From: Pseudomonadota bacterium
GTDB taxonomy: Bacteria > Pseudomonadota > Alphaproteobacteria > Rhizobiales > Beijerinckiaceae
Assembly (NCBI GenBank): GCA_023426505.1
Contig: JAFAAP010000187.1
Span: 1-17,278, forward strand
Length of the DNA stretch: 17,278 nucleotides
Reading direction: 5' to 3'
In this document: piece after piece, positions 14,766-17,278 of the stretch
Layout of the letters: the number at the start of each line of letters is the position of its first letter
How positions within the stretch are numbered: the stretch's first letter is position 1
The notes under the pieces: generated by a model
What the model saw: only the letters and a program-made list of their open reading frames with translations
The model's database searches: none
Told to the model about the DNA's origin: nothing
Made by a program: the position numbers and the translations under genes

Positions 14766-14794
14766 CGGCGCCGCAGCACTCCGGCGCGGCGCCG
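14766..14794 (-). promoter_or_regulatory. Hairpin between the URC1 and URC4 genes
   Basis: The palindromic octamer CGGCGCCG occurs twice, at 14766-14773 and 14787-14794, so the RNA can form an 8-9 bp stem with an 11-13 nt loop in the 92-bp gap. There is no T-run after it. It may be an mRNA-processing or stabilising element that sets different amounts of URC1 and URC4. Confidence 0.4.
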
Positions 14795-14813
14795 TTTGTC
14801 GAGAAGGTTAAAG

Positions 14814-16076
<1,263 letters not shown>

Positions 16077-16103
16077 CAAAACATCTTCCACGCGTGAACG
16101 GGA

Positions 16104-16132
16104 AGACTCCCCATGGACCGTCCGGAGAGTCT
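16104..16132 (-). promoter_or_regulatory. Inverted repeat in the URC1 upstream region (possible operator or leader hairpin)
   Basis: AGACTC (16104-16109) and GAGTCT (16127-16132) form a perfect 6-bp inverted repeat 17 bp apart. A smaller dyad GGAC-C-GTCC (16115-16123) is centred inside it. A second short dyad, CTTAC/GTAAG (16134-16138 with 16146-16150), lies beside it. They occupy the 128-bp gap between deoB and URC1 (16077-16204), where a control site for uracil catabolism would be expected. A TTGACG resembling a -35 lies at 16177-16172, but no good -10 follows at the right distance. Confidence 0.35.
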
Positions 16133-16204
16133 CCTTACGATCTGGGTAAGACTGATCCAAAGTTGCGGTGCCGTCAATCGCCGGGAGGCGAGGCCTTTCC
16201 AGCC

Positions 16205-17278
16205 CTAAAGCCAGGATTCTCCCTTGGCGGTACGGCGCACGCCCAGATGCTCCAGCACCGTGGCGCCGATATCGGCGAAGCTGGCGCGCCGGCCGAAGGA
16301 GCCCGTGCCGATGCCCGGCCCGAAGCACAGGATCGGGATGTGCTCCCGGGTGTGGTCCGTGCCGTGCCAGGAGGGATCGTTGCCGTGGTCGGCCGTGATG
16401 ATGACGAGATCGCCGTCCCGAAGGCCCGCCTCGATCTCCGGCACGCGCCGGTCGAAGGATTCGAGCGCCGCCGCATAGCCCGGAATGTCGCGGCGGTGGC
16501 CGAACTCGCTGTCGAAATCGACCAGATTGGCGAAGACGAAGCCGCCATCCGCTAAGTCCCGCATGGCCTCGATGGCGGCCGACAGGCAGGCGTCGTTGCC
16601 GTTGGGCTTGATCTCCCGGCCCGTGCTGCGATGGGCGAAGATGTCGCCGATCTTGCCGACCGTGACGACGGCGCGGCCTTGCTGCGCGAGGACGTCCAGG
16701 ATGGTGTCGGAGGGCGGCGGCGTCGCGAAGTCCTTGCGGTTGCCGGTGCGCTTGAAGCCAGCCTCGGGCGAGCCCAGGAACGGCCGGGCGATCACGCGGC
16801 CGATCTTGTAGGCGTCGCAGAGCTCGCGCCCGATGCGGCAGAGCTCGTAGAGGCGCTCCAGGCCGAAGGTCTCCTCATGGGCGGCGATCTGCAGCACGCT
16901 GTCGACGGAGGTGTAGCAGATCGGCTTGCCGCTTCGCATGTGCTCGGCGCCGAATTCGTCGATGATCTCGGTGCCTGAGGCGTGCTTGTCGCCGAGGATG
17001 CCGGGCAGCCTTGCACGTTCGATCAGCGCGTCCGTCAGCTCCTTGGGAAAGGCAGGAAGCGTGTTCGGGAAGTAGCCCCAGTCGAAATCGACCGGGACGC
17101 CCGCGATCTCCCAGTGGCCCGAGGGGGTGTCCTTGCCCTTCGAGGTCTCTACCCCATAGCCCCAGGCGCCGTTCAGGGCGCCGTCGGGGGAAAGGTTCGG
17201 GGGAATGCGCCCGGTCGAGGCCTCGCAGGCGAGGCCCACGCCCAGCGCCCCCCAGTGGGGCACGCGGAGCCGTCCCTC
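16205..17278 (-). CDS. deoB: Phosphopentomutase (N-terminus beyond window)
   Basis: It interconverts (deoxy)ribose-1-phosphate and -5-phosphate, linking the phosphorylases to DeoC. The window holds 357 residues, and the frame stays open to the right edge, so roughly the first 40-50 residues (including the first metal Asp) are missing compared with the ~400-residue family. Visible motifs are the substrate region SGHWEI, the phosphorylation-threonine region CYTSVDSVLQIAAHEE, ARPFLG, the metal-binding DFDSEFGHRRD and TADHGNDPSWHGTDHTREHIP (Mn ligands Asp, His and a second His), as in alkaline-phosphatase-superfamily DeoB. It lies on the opposite strand and about 9 kb from the deoC/deoA operon that needs it. 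It precedes URC1 by 128 bp, so it may be cotranscribed or end in that gap. Confidence 0.95.
   Translation of the reverse strand, partial: EGRLRVPHWGALGVGLACEASTGRIPPNLSPDGALNGAWGYGVETSKGKDTPSGHWEIAGVPVDFDWGYFPNTLPAFPKELTDALIERARLPGILGDKHASGTEIIDEFGAEHMRSGKPICYTSVDSVLQIAAHEETFGLERLYELCRIGRELCDAYKIGRVIARPFLGSPEAGFKRTGNRKDFATPPPSDTILDVLAQQGRAVVTVGKIGDIFAHRSTGREIKPNGNDACLSAAIEAMRDLADGGFVFANLVDFDSEFGHRRDIPGYAAALESFDRRVPEIEAGLRDGDLVIITADHGNDPSWHGTDHTREHIPILCFGPGIGTGSFGRRASFADIGATVLEHLGVRRTAKGESWL

Overview
The window is GC-rich, almost entirely coding, and reads as a chromosomal segment of an alphaproteobacterium. Protein flavour, GTG/TTG starts, stop-start overlaps and the presence of URC1/URC4 homologues suggest Hyphomicrobiales, perhaps Methylobacteriaceae or Bradyrhizobiaceae relatives; this placement is inference. 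I see no rRNA, tRNA, CRISPR, IS element or phage gene. Nineteen protein genes are supported: seventeen complete, one as a 3' tail at the left edge and one lacking its 5' end at the right edge.

Left half (1-8381, + strand) is one tightly packed operon for nucleoside uptake and cleavage. It holds the tail of a probable BMP-type substrate-binding protein, a double ABC ATPase, a small VOC protein, two BPD_transp_2 permeases, cytidine deaminase (cdd), purine nucleoside phosphorylase, deoxyribose-phosphate aldolase (deoC), thymidine phosphorylase (deoA) and a GhrA-like 2-hydroxyacid dehydrogenase. Most junctions overlap or lie a few bases apart. The only sizeable gap, 48-166, carries two strong hairpins between the binding-protein gene and the ATPase gene.

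Right half (8385-17278, - strand) converges on it with a 3-bp gap. Read in its own direction it runs: phosphopentomutase (deoB, N-terminus beyond the window), then after a 128-bp gap URC1 (GTP cyclohydrolase II-like), URC4 (DUF1688), uracil phosphoribosyltransferase (upp), 2-dehydro-3-deoxygalactonokinase (dgoK) and an M17 aminopeptidase. A short MarR regulator, an NlpC/P60 peptidase and a TauE/SafE permease follow as a separate-looking unit.

The most interesting point is that URC1-URC4-upp is the bacterial counterpart of the yeast URC uracil-catabolism route, placed beside a deo-type salvage operon. A coherent reading is: import nucleosides; deaminate cytidines (Cdd); cleave them (DeoA, PNP); send the deoxyribose through DeoB and DeoC into central metabolism; and send uracil through Upp to UMP, then degrade it with URC1 and URC4. 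The individual family calls are strong. The whole-pathway reading, the roles of VOC, GhrA and DgoK, and the regulatory elements are inference from context.
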